64,000 bases of DNA, taken from Hofstenia miamia (Eukaryota > Xenacoelomorpha > Acoela). Location: contig SCFE01000013.1 of assembly GCA_004352715.1 (NCBI GenBank), positions 2,879,597 through 2,943,596 on the forward strand, written 5' to 3'. The notes below the pieces were generated by a model, which worked only from the letters and a program-made list of their open reading frames with translations, did not search any database and was not told where the DNA came from. The translations under genes and the position numbers were made by a program. Of this stretch, positions 21,692 through 34,855 are shown in pieces (position 1 is the stretch's first letter; every line of letters starts with the position of its first letter).

Positions 21692-24465
21692 CCTATATAT
21701 GCTAAACCACAACTGGTGGAGGAGACCAGGTCCTCACGCACAGGCAACTACCTTGCACCTACGCGTGGTGTTTACCATTTGCATGGCACAGATTCTTAGA
21801 TTGTATTCAGCCAGAATGACGTTCAAGAAACAACTGTTAAGACCTCACCAATATATGCAGTGCCGGACTCAGAGTTTCGAACACAAACTACTTGACACGA
21901 TAGTTTTCGTAACGATTCAAATAGTAGATTTGATTCTTATTGCAAAAGTAAACTATTTTGCTAAGAATTCAAATTTTATTTTAATTATTCTACTAGAAGT
22001 TTAGCTTCCATCCAATGAGATTGGGAAGACACCTCTTGAGAATTTTCTCATAAATATACATGGTATGCAAAATATATTTAGAAATTGAATTTACAGTGGT
22101 AGTCTCAATATATGTACAAGCAAAAAAATACTTGAATGTACTCAGAAGTATTAGAAATATCCAAATTGATAATTTGTAAAATTCATTCTTTGATTGAGGA
22201 TTGTAATAGGATTTGTACAGGTTTTGAATGCTTGCAAATTTTTAGCTAGTGCACATAGAAATTTAGAAATTTACTAAATTTTTTATGCTAAGTCAATTTC
22301 ACTGGGCATAGAATCAAGGCGCCTTGATAGAATGAAAACTAAATCTAAAATCTCTAATAAAAAATTAGCATGAAATTTGAATTATCAAAGAAAATTGGTG
22401 TTCAAAGCTTTATATATATATATATATGGATGAGAGAAAATTCGCACTATTAATTTAAGCACTGTTCTAATTATTGCATTGGCAAATTACAGAAAACTTT
22501 CTAAACGCCTTTCTGCCGCCATAACTGCAATTAAATTTTATAGTTTGCAGCATTAATTAGTGAATGAAAATACAATTAATGTGTAGTAGGAAGCTACAAT
22601 GACTTAATGTTAGAGACGCCCTTACCTATGACTGTCAAAATAATTCTTACTCAACTATTTTGTACAAGATCTACAGACTTCACATATTTCAATATTAATT
22701 TTCAAAATAGTTTACTATATATAAAATAATATATAATCTTTGAACTTATTTAGTTTGCTTTTTTAGTTGTGTGATTATCGCTATTTATGGCAAATTCAAT
22801 TATGAGAAAACCTGTACTCAATGGTGACCCATTAGAATTATGATCTTCAGTCCTATGCTGCAAGTGAATTGGGTTTTAAATAAATCACATTCTTGACTTT
22901 GGGAACGAATATCAACAGCTCTTGCTAACGACAGTAATTGAATATTGTTATTAAATATAGGAATTCAATCACGTCATTTCCTGTAAGAACTCTCAAGGGA
23001 AACAATTCTCCAAAGACAGCTCTGAAAATTGACAATCCAATTAAAATAAAAATGATAACGCTGGTAATTTTTTTATTGAATTTTTGTAATTTTTAGTGTT
23101 TACTGTAGTGCATTAATAGAGTAATTTGTTTAATCAATTGAATGTTATAATAATTTCTGCTATGCCAGATGCCCACTATAAAGGAAAAGTGCGTTGCATT
23201 AGTTTTTCCTGAGGGGAGGAGAGTTGGACTTCTGAAAAATTGATGAGCACTCAAAACAATAAATATCTAATGGAAGCATAAATTACAGAAATTCACTAGC
23301 TTAACCAATCTAAAAGCAATTTCATTCCACTAAAGCAATCAAAAAATACGTTTGTTAAAAAGCTTTTGTCTCTGCCTACGCAGTGAGTTATAAAAATTTA
23401 ATAAATTTAGCATTAATTCTAAATTTAGATCTTGTACTTATAAATTGCATTTGGAAAACTAGCGAACAACAAACTGAATAACTAAAGAATATATCAATAG
23501 AATTGCTTTTAAAACAATTGCTGAAACTAAAATGCTAACGAAAAATTTTCACATAGATTTATGAACCAAGATTTGAGATTTTTTGCGTATTGAATGTAAT
23601 GAACATGAAGGTAGCCAAATTAAAAAAAATTCAGAGTTGGAAACAGCAGTATTATATTCTCTAGTAGCAGTTGATTTGTTAATGTGCGACCGTAAATGTA
23701 ATATGTTTTGTGTCTTATCATGAAAGAAAATCATTTTTATTTCCTGTAAGAGATAATTACTTCACTATTTCTGTTTTTTGATAAGATCTTCTGGAAGCAA
23801 TTGTGACGTAAATTATGACGAAACAAGGAAGCAACTTTTATGTATGACATTTAAGTAAATAACAATTGAATGAGAAACTAAATTAATGATTGATTACACT
23901 ATATCGAAATCACTTCATTAGGCAACAACGTTTCACAAATCATACGAATAGAAATTTAGTCCTTGACAGGATGGGAAAAGTAGGATTTAGTTTGATCAAG
24001 ATATGTTCAACGCATGGGTGTATTCGAAGGCTCAGCCTACAATTTTAAGTTCGAAAGGGGACTCAGCCCCCTCTTGTAAAGTTATATTAGGGTGTGGGGT
24101 GTTGAATTTTATTTGTTGATTTGTCAAAATATTTCATAAAAATACAATGCTCAAATTTAGAGCCCCTTGTTAATTATTTTGGAGCACAGCCCTGATTCAA
24201 CGAATGTAGAATATTGAAGAACGGAAATGTATTTAAAGCTCGGTTACGAATCCTGGTATAAGCTTAAAGGATATCAAAAATTTGATCAAATTAAAAAAAG
24301 CTATGTTTCCTTAATTTTCAATACACATTTTCAAATTAAAACATTATTTCAGGAAATTTAAAATGCTTTTTTCATTTTTCGAACACATTTGTATCCAAGA
24401 TTCAAGTGGGTCAGAAGTTAGGTGAATATGAAACATGCAAGCTTAAGCATTTATGTAGTTTACTT

Positions 24466-24467
<2 letters not shown>
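21692..24467. other. no gene recognised
   Basis: AT-rich. The 101-codon ORF at 21699-22004 has no family motif. A short (TA)n tract is at 22410-22427. A GC-richer patch at 24010-24190, with repeated GGGGACTCAGCCCCC-like phrases, may be an old transposon end. Confidence 0.45.

Positions 24468-24493
<26 letters not shown>
24468..24493. repeat. (TA)n microsatellite
   Basis: Alternating AT, 26 bases. Confidence 0.9.
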
Positions 24494-24496
<3 letters not shown>

Positions 24497-24524
24497 CGAA
24501 TTATAAATACTATGCACAGGGGCG

Positions 24525-24847
24525 TACATAACGACATATAAGAAAATGAGTAGAAATCTGCAGAAAAAATTGCTGTATCACATTAGGTGGTTGTGCAATG
24601 TACTCTAAGTTTGCAAACTTCCGGCTGAATTATTCACTACATTGTTTAGTAGTTATAGAGCTACACTTAGGCTGCCATTTTCAGTAAAATTTATCTTTGT
24701 TCCAAAATAGTGTTTCAAATAGTAGTCTGTACATCCATTGCCACCACTGTGGGCTTGGCTATCAAATTACCATTACATTTTTTAACAAAAAAAATCTTGT
24801 TTGTACATAGCGACATATATAATTTGTTAAGCTTACATAACGACATA
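24525..24847. mobile_element. candidate short element with repeated TACATARCGACATA motifs
   Basis: Three copies of one motif lie in the same orientation: TACATAACGACATATA at 24525, TACATAGCGACATATAT at 24804 and TACATAACGACATAG at 24834. The TACATAGCG core is also the core of the terminal arrays around the Crypton-like gene at 35508-38022. The ~260 bp between motifs are non-coding. Being a non-autonomous relative is an inference from the motif alone. Confidence 0.35.
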
Positions 24848-24854
24848 GTGTAAC

Positions 24855-24872
24855 TATATATATATATATATA
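24855..24872. repeat. (TA)n microsatellite
   Basis: Short alternating TA tract directly after the motif cluster. Confidence 0.85.
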
Positions 24873-25654
24873 CCTTGAAAACTAGTTTTTGTACTTTAAT
24901 TGCTTAAAATTTATTGAGAATCGATTTAGCTTTTTTGATGACCATGATGTGACAACATAGCCTACTTAGATGGCAATTTTCAAGTAAATGTTAATTTTTA
25001 GATTATAGAAATTTGACAGTAGCTGGAGTGTAATCTTATATCATGTGCATGTATTATGCTCTTGAAAGAAAGATATAGACGTTCAAAGAATCAAATTTAA
25101 TTTTCAATGACAAGACATGTTAATATGATGGATTGGCTGATTAGTCTTAGATTTGGCTTAACTTTTGAGTATAATTTTAGAAGCTGTTTAGATTTAGCGC
25201 AATTGGTGATTACAACAAACAACCCATATTCACATCAACTTTGGCTTTGATATATCTTTGTACTGTCATACTTTTTCAGAAACTTGCGATACAAAGCCTA
25301 ATAAAATTAGATTTAAAAACTGAAAATTAGAAATAAAAATTGAAGATAAACATCAAAAAACAACAAAGCACAACAAAACTAACAAATCTTAACTGTTTTT
25401 GAATTCAAACATTTTTTTAAAATCTTTTTATTGAACTAAGATAAATAAATTTTGATGAAATCCTTTTTTAATTAAGCTTTTGAAGATATTGGCCTTATTT
25501 CTATAGAAATTTTGAAGCATTTGGCAAAAAAATTAGTTTTATTTTTAGCATAGCATATAAAAGGAAAATTTCCTCTAGTAGTGATTGCTAAAATAGAATA
25601 ATTCTTCCATATGGTGTATTTAGCAGTTGGTAAAATATCTGTGTTAATTATTTT

Positions 25655-26194
25655 AGATATATATATATATATATATATANNNNNNNNNNNNNNNNNNNNN
25701 NNNNNNNNNNNNNNNNNNNNNNNNNNNNNNNNNNNNNNNNNNNNNNNNNNNNNNNNNNNNNNNNNNNNNNNNNNNNNNNNNNNNNNNNNNNNNNNNNNNN
25801 NNNNNNNNNNNNNNNNNNNNNNNNNNNNNNNNNNNNNNNNNNNNNNNNNNNNNNNNNNNNNNNNNNNNNNNNNNNNNNNNNNNNNNNNNNNNNNNNNNNN
25901 NNNNNNNNNNNNNNNNNNNNNNNNNNNNNNNNNNNNNNNNNNNNNNNNNNNNNNNNNNNNNNNNNNNNNNNNNNNNNNNNNNNNNNNNNNNNNNNNNNNN
26001 NNNNNNNNNNNNNNNNNNNNNNNNNNNNNNNNNNNNNNNNNNNNNNNNNNNNNNNNNNNNNNNNNNNNNNNNNNNNNNNNNNNNNNNNNNNNNNNCAAGT
26101 ACCCAACTTGTCAATTTAAACATCAAGTACTTGAAAGTATCTTCGAAAAGTTTCAAGCATATAACTTCAAGTAAGCATACTCAAGTATAATACC

Positions 26195-26228
<34 letters not shown>
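25655..26228. other. (TA)n tract, 416-N gap, CAAGTA-rich low-complexity DNA, (TA)n tract
   Basis: A (TA)n run enters a gap at 25680-26095. After the gap the sequence is built of CAAGTACTTGAAAGTA-like phrases to about 26190, then a second (TA)n tract at 26198-26228. ORFs across this region are artefacts. Confidence 0.9.
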
Positions 26229-26230
<2 letters not shown>

Positions 26231-29200
26231 ACTCAATATATTTGGAATCACGTAAATAAAACAGATGGATAAGCCTTTGAAATGGAAAATCAATAATTGA
26301 TCAGTAGTGTATAAGAAATCGATTGACTTACTTTGTCAACCTGCCTTTTATATTTGTAACAACGTAGCACACTAATCACTGTTTAAATTTAAAACCATTC
26401 AGTAACGAATTTCTTTAATAGCATTTAAAAAGAAATTGCTTCAACACGTGGGAAGTAGATTTTTAGTTAAAATCAATCGTAGATATACTTAGAGCATATT
26501 GAGTTTATTAAATCCAGTTAAATATAAAATATTTATGCTTTATTATTAATTACCGTTATTGCGAAAGAGCTTCCTATTATAGCGCATTATCATTGTATAT
26601 TCGATAATAGCTTAAGATAAAAAATAGAACTGACGGCTTGTATCAATTTTATCATAACATAATGCATTAGAAGTTAGAAGTGACAGCGATTTTCTGACGT
26701 GCTCGTGACCGGAATAGTAATCATTATAGAGTCTAACTATTATTAAAATCTGAATAAATTTGTCTTGAAATAGTCTAGAATATCGTTCAAAAATATGAAC
26801 ACCACTGATTCAGCGTATCGACAGCATTACTATCTGTAATGTTAACCAGGAATGGTATGCTTTGGCATTAAGAAGGTTATCACCTATTAAGAAGGACTGC
26901 ATACGTTACAATCATGCTAATAAATTGTTTGGCATACGCAGAAATTAAGGCAATGACCCACAACAAATTAATTGGACTTCCCTTATCACTACGCATAACA
27001 TCTATAATAGGAAACGACAATGTTCTGTTATTCTTATTGCTGTTGCAGGCAATTTCCCAAGACCACCCACAGATCTAGGAGCTGCTCCCAAAAGCAACTA
27101 AATCGATTTCCCTTGCAATCAACATGAGCTTGTATTAGGATAACACGTATTAAATTAGGCCCTACTTCCTTTTGGTGTAATGGAATAAGCGTTTTTTATC
27201 ACTATACAATGTAATTAGGATTTTAATATGTGAAATTTTTTGTAATAGAACACAATTTAAATGCTTTGATTTCTCATTGAATTTACTTCATTGCAATTAT
27301 TAACTTATTCTCTTAATTGACATAGAAGACTTCATTTGAGAAATTTTGCAACACTGAGTGCCTATCCAGCTTTCTCAACATCACAGCAATATTTTGTGGT
27401 ATATATTTATTGTCAGACAAGTTCGCTGGTGGGAGAATCAAAATCATATTAGATATGTAATGAATTATCATTGTCCTATCACTTTCATCTCAACATTTTA
27501 CTCCTGCGACCTCATTCGGAGAAAAAGTTCTTCTTTGATGTCATTTGCGAGATTTCGATTCCTTTAATGTCCAAAATTGCGAAAAGTAAATACGATTTAA
27601 TTTAATTTAACACCTTTGAGGGAAACTTCCTCAATTCTTGCTCGGATTCTAGAAGCGTCTTTCAAGACTTTATATAATTAATTGTGCATAATGTTGAAGT
27701 AATTAGGTACTTTGTAAAGTTTATAGTATGCTGGTATTAATATTTGAAGGAAATTGAAAATATGCGGATGGACATAAAAATAAAAAATAAATTAAAATTG
27801 CTAGCATATTTCAAATCAAATTTGGAATGCGATTTCGATAACTTTATGGAAATACAAAATCAAACTTGCAAACAATCTGATTTTGTAAAATCAGTGGAAT
27901 TTACATTAAGTTAAAGACTGTTTTTTCAAGAAAGTACAATAATTTAAACTTTTTAAGGGAAACACAATTATTTCGAAAAAATATCAAATTAGCACCCCCT
28001 CCGTTTAAATATATTATTAATATATGTTATATTTTAATAAATTATACATATTTTGATAATCGTTAATTACACAATCTTACATGAAATTATATTTGCACTT
28101 ATTACATAAAGATTAGCATTTATCAGCGAATTTCAAAAAATGAAATTAACATCTATTACAGACACCATGTATTCACGCATATCATCGTCAAATACATTAC
28201 TTTTTATGTTTCAATTTGAACGTTATAAAGATTTTAAGTTCAATAGGACTTAGCGTGAAAATATTCATTATGGAAATCACATTTTTCTAATAGCTTTTAG
28301 GATAAGATAAGATAGGCTAAGATTAGGTATTCCTTTTTAAATCAGAAATATACATCTACTAGACTTAATGCAGTTCCTAAGATATTTTTTAAATGCCTAT
28401 TGGGAAATAGAAGTTTAAATTTTTTTGAATTTCCTTTTTGGTTGGTGAATTTCTTAATCTTAACTTTTTGATAGATTTTTTCAATCTCTTTTCTACTAAA
28501 TGTTTAAGAATGAGACAATTTCTTGATAGTTTTGTAAATAGGCGTTCGTCATGTTAGAAGATCAGATCTGAAATGGGACGAAGATAAGATTTCAATTTTC
28601 TTGAAAGACTTTGGTGACCCACCTGTTACAGCTAAAAATGAAATATTTCCTTTTAATTTTAGAATTCACACAATAGGCCTAATCTTTTGCAACTAGTAAA
28701 GTAGAAGTTTGTTTCCTTTTCTTGAGATTCAATTTATTCATATTTGACTAACTTTCATTACTTCAAATAAATTATGCATGAGTACATTTAAGTTGCCATC
28801 AAACAACACTATTGTAGTCTATTGAGCTGGTTTCCTGTTAGATAGCGATTTCGATTTACAAAGACTATAACATTCCAAACAATTTCTGTGTTTTCAATCT
28901 AATTAGACCATTTGAATAATTGTATAAATCGACTATTAATTACTTATTGGAATTGGAAGTGTAGTTTAGCTTAAACAATGGCTAAAACTCTGTTTAAACT
29001 GTACAATTAAAACAACTCTCAATGTACTTAATATACTACATACCCAAGAATATGACCAATACTCCTGTGATGTTTTATTAATTTATAAATCCTTACGATT
29101 TTGAACTTATTTATAAATCTCATTTAAACTGGCGCGAATATAGGTTCAATTCAAATTATAATGAGTTGGTTGTTGTTTCTGTTTGGTTGTTAAGTTACTA

Positions 29201-31715
29201 CTCAAAAAAGGTCCTGATTTCTTTGCAGATAACAATGAATTTCCAAAATCGAAAGAATTTCAAAGAATAATTTCCCCGGTCATTGTGAAGCACTCAAAAT
29301 AGTGACAAAGCTGAAATTACTAGATAGGATCCAAAAATATGGCAATTTTATTGAATCTCCTGTTTATGAATTTAAGTGCAGAATTAACATTTTAGAATCA
29401 GTTGTTATTATTTATGTTACAAATATCAATTTGCTATTTGCAAATAGAATTGTAGTTCCTTTCATTATAATGTACTACATTCCCAGATAATATGCTAACG
29501 AAGGAGGCATTGCATCTAAGGACTAGAGAAGATTACTCTGTTTGGATCATATTATGGTGCTCGAAATCCCAAATGAAAATCAAACTAAGGTTATTCACTC
29601 GTTCGTCTAATTAAGGTAAAAAGCTTACTCTAATAATGAGTTTTTTCATCTTCCGTGAATTAGGTGAATTGATTTATAGTTTTGGATCATCCAATGAGTT
29701 TATAGCATTGATTTTCAGGAGTTATTCATTAGCGTTAGTAATTCGCATCATTGATTTTTTACATTTAATTCATTTAATAAAGCAAGTGATAAATGTTTTA
29801 TATTAAAAACGGAAACCAATTACTTAACTAATAACATTCTCCGTGTTTGCGATTGTTATATTGCAAATATAGCCTCTACTTAAATTTTTATACATTTCAA
29901 AATTTTACTCACAGATGGTTCTTAATATCTGAATGAATGTAAGTTATCCAAATACAAACATTTACCCTAAAAATTGATATCATTTTAGTCATCTTTCGTT
30001 AATGCGAGGAACATTGATGAGATATTAATCTTCTGTAATCTTTTTAAGACCATGCTTCATTTGTAAGATTATGATAGAAAAATTAAAAAAACACTTAGTA
30101 AACTATTTTAGTTATATCAAAGCCTCAATTAGTAATCTTTACATCACTTATAAAGTTATATGTATAAGATTTGATAGGAAGTATATTTCATGCATGCAGT
30201 TCAAATGCTATGGCTTAATAAAGCTCATCATACATGTTTGTCAGAAAGACTTAGAAGGAAAATATCTATGTAGTTTACCTATAATGTGCTTATTTGCGAA
30301 CTTTTCAATTGTGCAACTACTAAGCATTCACATTTCTGGTGTAGGTCGAACAAAATACTTCCTAGAATATGATAGCCTCTACATTGGTCTGCCGAAACTA
30401 GGAACAAACTACTAGGTTGATATTGAAAACATGAAGATCAAATCTTCAAAAAATCCAAAGGAAGTCCAAGTGATCTACTTACTCAGTAGCGTCAATAAGG
30501 GTGTGCGATCGCACCGGGCTCCCATGGGTAAAACATATTAGAGCAATTTTAAGCAAAGTTGGAATTTTTAGACTTTTGAGTCACCAAGATATCATAATAT
30601 CAAAATAATTAATAATTACAGAAAAAATTGGTGCCCCAAAATTTGAAAAAATTATTTTAATAAATAATTTTAGACAATTTTGGAACTCAATAGTGATACA
30701 GGTGCGTACACATGCATATGTACGAAATATTTCGTAAAAAGAATCTACTATGCACCAAAATGGGTACTAAATATATACTACATAAAATTGGGGAGGCAGT
30801 AGAGACCCCATATTTGCATCGGGCATCGAAATGCATAATGACACCACTATACTTATTGGAATTATATCTTACTTTAGTAGACTAAACCATATGGAAGTCT
30901 CCCAGATATTCAAGAACAAAATTTCATAATGCTCCTCAAGAACTTACAAGTTTGAGGTCAACACCAAATAATGTTTGTATTCAAAATTTAGATGCATAAG
31001 AAAAATATTTTAAAGTGGAGATTAAGCCTAGATATGAAATTATTCAAAAAGTCACGTTTCAGGAAGAAACCTTCAGCAAATGTGTTTTGTGTATTCTACT
31101 CAATTTCAATGATCCCAATTTCACATAGCCCCATTAGATTAGATTTCATGTGTGCATTACTCAAAATTACAACAACCTGGCCGAAATTTAACACTAGCGG
31201 CAATTTTCTTGAAAATCACTCTCCCTCCTAATCAATCCTAAGAATGTTACTATTGGACACGCAGACTGCTGTCAAGAAATAAGTGTCCAGGAAAAGATAT
31301 AGCTATGCGTTCATCCACTAATGATGGTAAACTTCCCGAAAGTGCCTGAAACTGACTCAAAGTAGAAAAACCCACTCATTTTTAACTTTGGCATAACTTC
31401 TGTCGTCACACCATTTAAATCAATTTCTTCAAATTTAGCATCAATCTGTCTAGAGCATTTCAAGTTAATCAAAACTGAAAAAAATAAATAAAAATGTTGC
31501 TCGCGGTAGTCCCAGTCAGAGATTGATAAGGGTGGTTTGGGCCGAAGAAATGGAAAAGATGAGCCAAAAAGAGCCAAATTTTTAAAAACTGACTATTTCG
31601 TAGCAGGGCTAGCATATACATTGAATTTTATTTAAGTTATAATTATAAAGTTGAAAAATAAAATTTCATTTTGGAGATTTTACATTAGTATCATATACTT
31701 TTCTAAATTTTAATT
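26229..31715. other. no gene recognised over 5.5 kb
   Basis: Uniformly AT-rich sequence. Open stretches at 27358, 29302, 30071, 30992 and 31311 (minus) lack recognisable motifs, and no pair of inverted repeats or RNA gene was noticed. It could contain intron of the gene starting at 33699 on the minus strand. Confidence 0.45.
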
Positions 31716-31717
31716 TA

Positions 31718-31898
31718 CAGGGTGTCCATAAAGTCTGGACACAGAATACTATACCTCAAGAAAGAGTTATACTGATAGTTCTCAGTGGCTATTAAGGACG
31801 TTCATATCGGATGATAGCAGATGAAATTTAGCATTTAATGTACTTCATCTGAGAAGAAGTTCATTTGTTTAAACAGTGGAGACTTTATGGACACTCTG
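31718..31898. mobile_element. mariner-type MITE, 181 bp
   Basis: Left end CAGGGTGTCCATAAAGTC and right end GACTTTATGGACACTCTG are inverted repeats with one mismatch in 18. Each end is flanked by TA (31716-31717 and 31899-31900), the target duplication of Tc1/mariner elements. The 140-bp interior is non-coding. Confidence 0.85.
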
Positions 31899-32029
31899 TA
31901 GAATCTTCAATTTCAGTGTTTAGATTTTATTAGATGTATCTCTATCATACCAAATTTGTGTGGAGCAAACCAATCAATTAAAGAAATTTTTTGACAAGTA
32001 TTATGAAAATGGGACTAAAATCTGCCGAG

Positions 32030-32115
32030 TTTGCATTGAATTAAATCGGCCTGGCAGGGCCTAAAGTATCTTGGGCGGGGCCGGCCTTGAGCCTAAATTT
32101 AAGGCCCATGTCCAT
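32030..32115. mobile_element. GC-rich patch resembling an hAT-type terminus
   Basis: CGGCCTGGCAGGGCC, GGGCGGGGCCGGCC and AAGGCCCATGTCCATCTCTGG stand out in AT-rich DNA and resemble subterminal repeats of hAT elements. No partner end or target duplication was found. Confidence 0.25.
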
Positions 32116-33605
32116 CTCTGGTCCGAGTGACCCTGAAATATTTAGTCCGAAATCACAGTCCACTTGTTTTGTAGCATTTTAATTCTACAGAAGTATCCTT
32201 AGAATATTAAGTAAATTTGCCAAACTTTTATGATAATATATATTTGTAATGAATGACTTAAAATTGAAATTAAGTAATGATTTGTAATTGGCTTTATCAT
32301 AAAGTCGCTGATATCTTGTTAGTACTTGGATTTTAATCTTTTTATTGCCAATTTTCTAAGTAAAAAACGTGTACACATTTCAGCTAATAGCAATAAATGA
32401 ATTTTTTCGACCTTTGAAATTGGAATAGACAATGAGATTGAATGCATAGACCGGATTTCCTATGAATATAGATACAAATACTCATGCAGGTGTTTAAGTT
32501 TAGCTAAAGTGGAGGGGGTGGACATAAAACACAAAGTTGTGAGTTTTAATGCGATATGGTTCTTTGATGAATTTCATTCTCTTTGTTATAGTTTTAAGGC
32601 GTGTCTGGGCAGCATAATGGGTGGACAGTGTTAATATAGCTTCATATATCAATATCAACCACAGACGTAATTACACGCGCTCTACATCTAGAGAATCATT
32701 TTCAAAAGGACATTGATGTTAATATATTATTATATTTTAAGTACTTCAATTCTGGAGTTTAGATTTTAGAAGTAACTAGTAAATAAAAATGACTTGTACA
32801 TAAAAACGTTAAGTAGCAAGTAGCATTTTTTGTTCATTGATATCTTCCAAATATACCACTCACTGCAAGAATTTCATATTCAAATTTGTCTATATTGTCT
32901 TTGCATTTTTTAGAATATTAATTATTTCATGCTTTTTTTTCTGCCCGGGTAATTTTGAAACTGAACTTCGTGATTAACATAAAAACAATACGAAGTTCTA
33001 CCACTTAACAGTGGAATTAAGTGGAACACTTCTTATTATATTTATGTCGCGATAAAAATCTTTGCATTTCCTTGCTGGTATTGTTATAGTTATATATTTC
33101 ACAAATGATTTAAAGTTCTCTACAAGTACCTGTTTTATCTTATAAATGTTTTCCTTAATTTATTTTGAATTGTATTTTAGCATTTCAGTCATAAGACATC
33201 ATTTAAACGTTCCATCAATTTATTCGGATACATGATTCTTAGAAGTTTAATTCATTGCTTGAAGTGAATTTATGTTAGCTAATGTTGCGAATATGAATCG
33301 TAACGAAATTATTAGTGGCTCACGACAATACTTTTGACAAGTGCTCTGTGTAATCACAAATACTTTAATAGTAATAGTCCCATACATTTGTAAGAAACAT
33401 TGATACATTGTTTCTATTTATATAATGTTGCAGTTTGACATTGAATTCAACCCTTATACAATATGATGCTAATAATGTGTCAATCAGATAGAAACTCATG
33501 AAAATAGCTTCATATGAAATTTTATGGGTTTTTCCATTAGTTTATGTCGTTTGCTATCTTAAATGATAGGCTGACGAAGTAACTTTTACGAATATAAATG
33601 CTTAC

Positions 33606-33699
33606 CGTCATGGATTGGTTCTTTTTTGGTGACAGCCTTACAATCAACCACGAATAAAACGGCTAAAAATGCGAACAGTACAAGAAGACGGAAAGACAT
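33606..33699 (-). CDS. first coding exon of a secreted-protein gene (signal peptide)
   Basis: The minus-strand ATG at 33697-33699 opens 31 codons. They begin MSFRLLVLFAFLAVLFVV: a basic residue, an uninterrupted hydrophobic core of about 14 residues, then DCKA, a plausible signal-peptidase site. The mature start VTKKEPIHDG is hydrophilic. The frame then meets a consensus 5' splice site, G|GTAAGC at 33606/33605, so it reads as exon 1 ending in phase 1. The region just upstream is GC-richer and has promoter-like motifs. No later exon could be identified on the minus strand below 33600, so the product is unknown: a secreted peptide or the start of a larger secreted or membrane protein. Its absence of repeat character makes it the best host-gene candidate in the window. 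Confidence 0.6.
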
Positions 33700-33870
33700 T
33701 ATTCCAAAATGTACCTACTGGAAAAATCGAATAAATCTTATTTGGTAGGAAATTTGCTGTGTGTCCAACCAATCAGCTGCATCCAGCTTCCTCCGAGATG
33801 ACGTATTTGTCACCTACGCGTTCATTTCTGAATTTCTCGCAGATGTTTTTTTATCGCGTTCTCCCAGCTA
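33700..33870 (-). promoter_or_regulatory. putative promoter and 5' UTR of the signal-peptide gene
   Basis: Upstream of the ATG (plus-strand coordinates) are a CCAAT box (33769-33773), an adjacent E-box CAGCTG (33774-33779), a CRE-like TGACGTA (33799-33805) and CG-containing words (ACGCG, TCGCG) that are scarce elsewhere. No clear TATA box was found. Spacing of these motifs 70-105 bp before the start codon is typical of proximal promoters. Function is inferred. Confidence 0.4.
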
Positions 33871-34449
33871 GCTGGATTAAATTATTTATTTAAACCATGT
33901 CTATACAAAAAAAGACTCGCTGTTATTATTTCTCAGTGTTCACATTACGAGTAACTGAGTTTTGCATTGATTGAAATTGCTGTCGACATGTTTACCATTC
34001 AATTAAGAAAATTATTCAGGTGTACAATACCTTTGTTGAATTTAAGTGGTCGTCTTTTAAAGAATGCTGAGCATGTCAATATTAAAGCGCTGATCATTGC
34101 TGAAGAAAGATATACAATATATTTCCATAGAAAGCTATATTACTAGATCAGTTAAGTGCTAGGCAGCTACAATTTTTGCTTTCGGTTGTAGAAACATTGC
34201 TTATAAGCTTAGGCATAATTATTATATTGTTTTTGTAAATTTATATTTCTTACAGATTTAAATTACCACAATGATTGACTAAACGTAGAATATGTTAATG
34301 CAAAGTTCTACTTTGAGCAGGATATCGAAATATTGGCTTTACAGTTAACCTTGCGTAACTGCTTAACTGCTTGCATAAACATAAAGAGCTTGTCTGGATG
34401 AATGGCATCCATACATTCTATCTTGCTTAAGTAAGCATGTACCGTACAA

Positions 34450-34516
34450 CATAATCATGCTAGATTTAGAGTCCGTATGTATGATACATACGGACTCTAA
34501 ATCTAGCATGATTATG
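34450..34516. repeat. 67-bp near-perfect palindrome
   Basis: Arms of 33 bp (34450-34482 and 34484-34516) are exact reverse complements around a single G. The arm begins CATAATCATGCTAGATTTAG. Two further bases outside also pair. Confidence 0.95.
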
Positions 34517-34855
34517 TTTGATGTTGTTCGAAGATCATAATTCTTAAAACAATTTCGTCCTTGAAGTTGATAATTGAATTTCCCATATATTTTTGCTATA
34601 AGGCATATGTCTATGTACATGTATTTAATGCAATACTAACCTTCACGTAGCCTTACATTAGAAATTACAACATAGTACAGAAAATATTACACTAAGTCAC
34701 AGAAAATTAATTGTCTTCCTGAATTTTAGAGAGTTCAAATTCACTAGCCTCTTCTGATATTGTATTGATAAGAATATAGTGCTCATGTACATTATATTAC
34801 TTTGTAAGAAGCGTTAGTTTCTTTCTTCAGAAGTTGTTCAATATCATTTGAATTG

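Noticed and set aside
21699-22004. 101-codon ORF as an extra gene next to gag-protease
   Set aside because: No domain, and its second half is AT-driven hydrophobic sequence.
25472-26174. Poly-(Ile-Tyr) ORFs around gaps (also 47814-48197, 49751-49999, 50691-51407, 53466-53748)
   Set aside because: These are translations of (TA)n tracts joined across N.
30071-30415. 114-codon ORF as a host gene
   Set aside because: Lys/Ile/Tyr-rich AT-type composition, no motif, no splice or promoter context.
31311-31577. 88-codon minus-strand ORF as exon 2 of the signal-peptide gene
   Set aside because: No acceptor in the required phase and no secreted-protein character.
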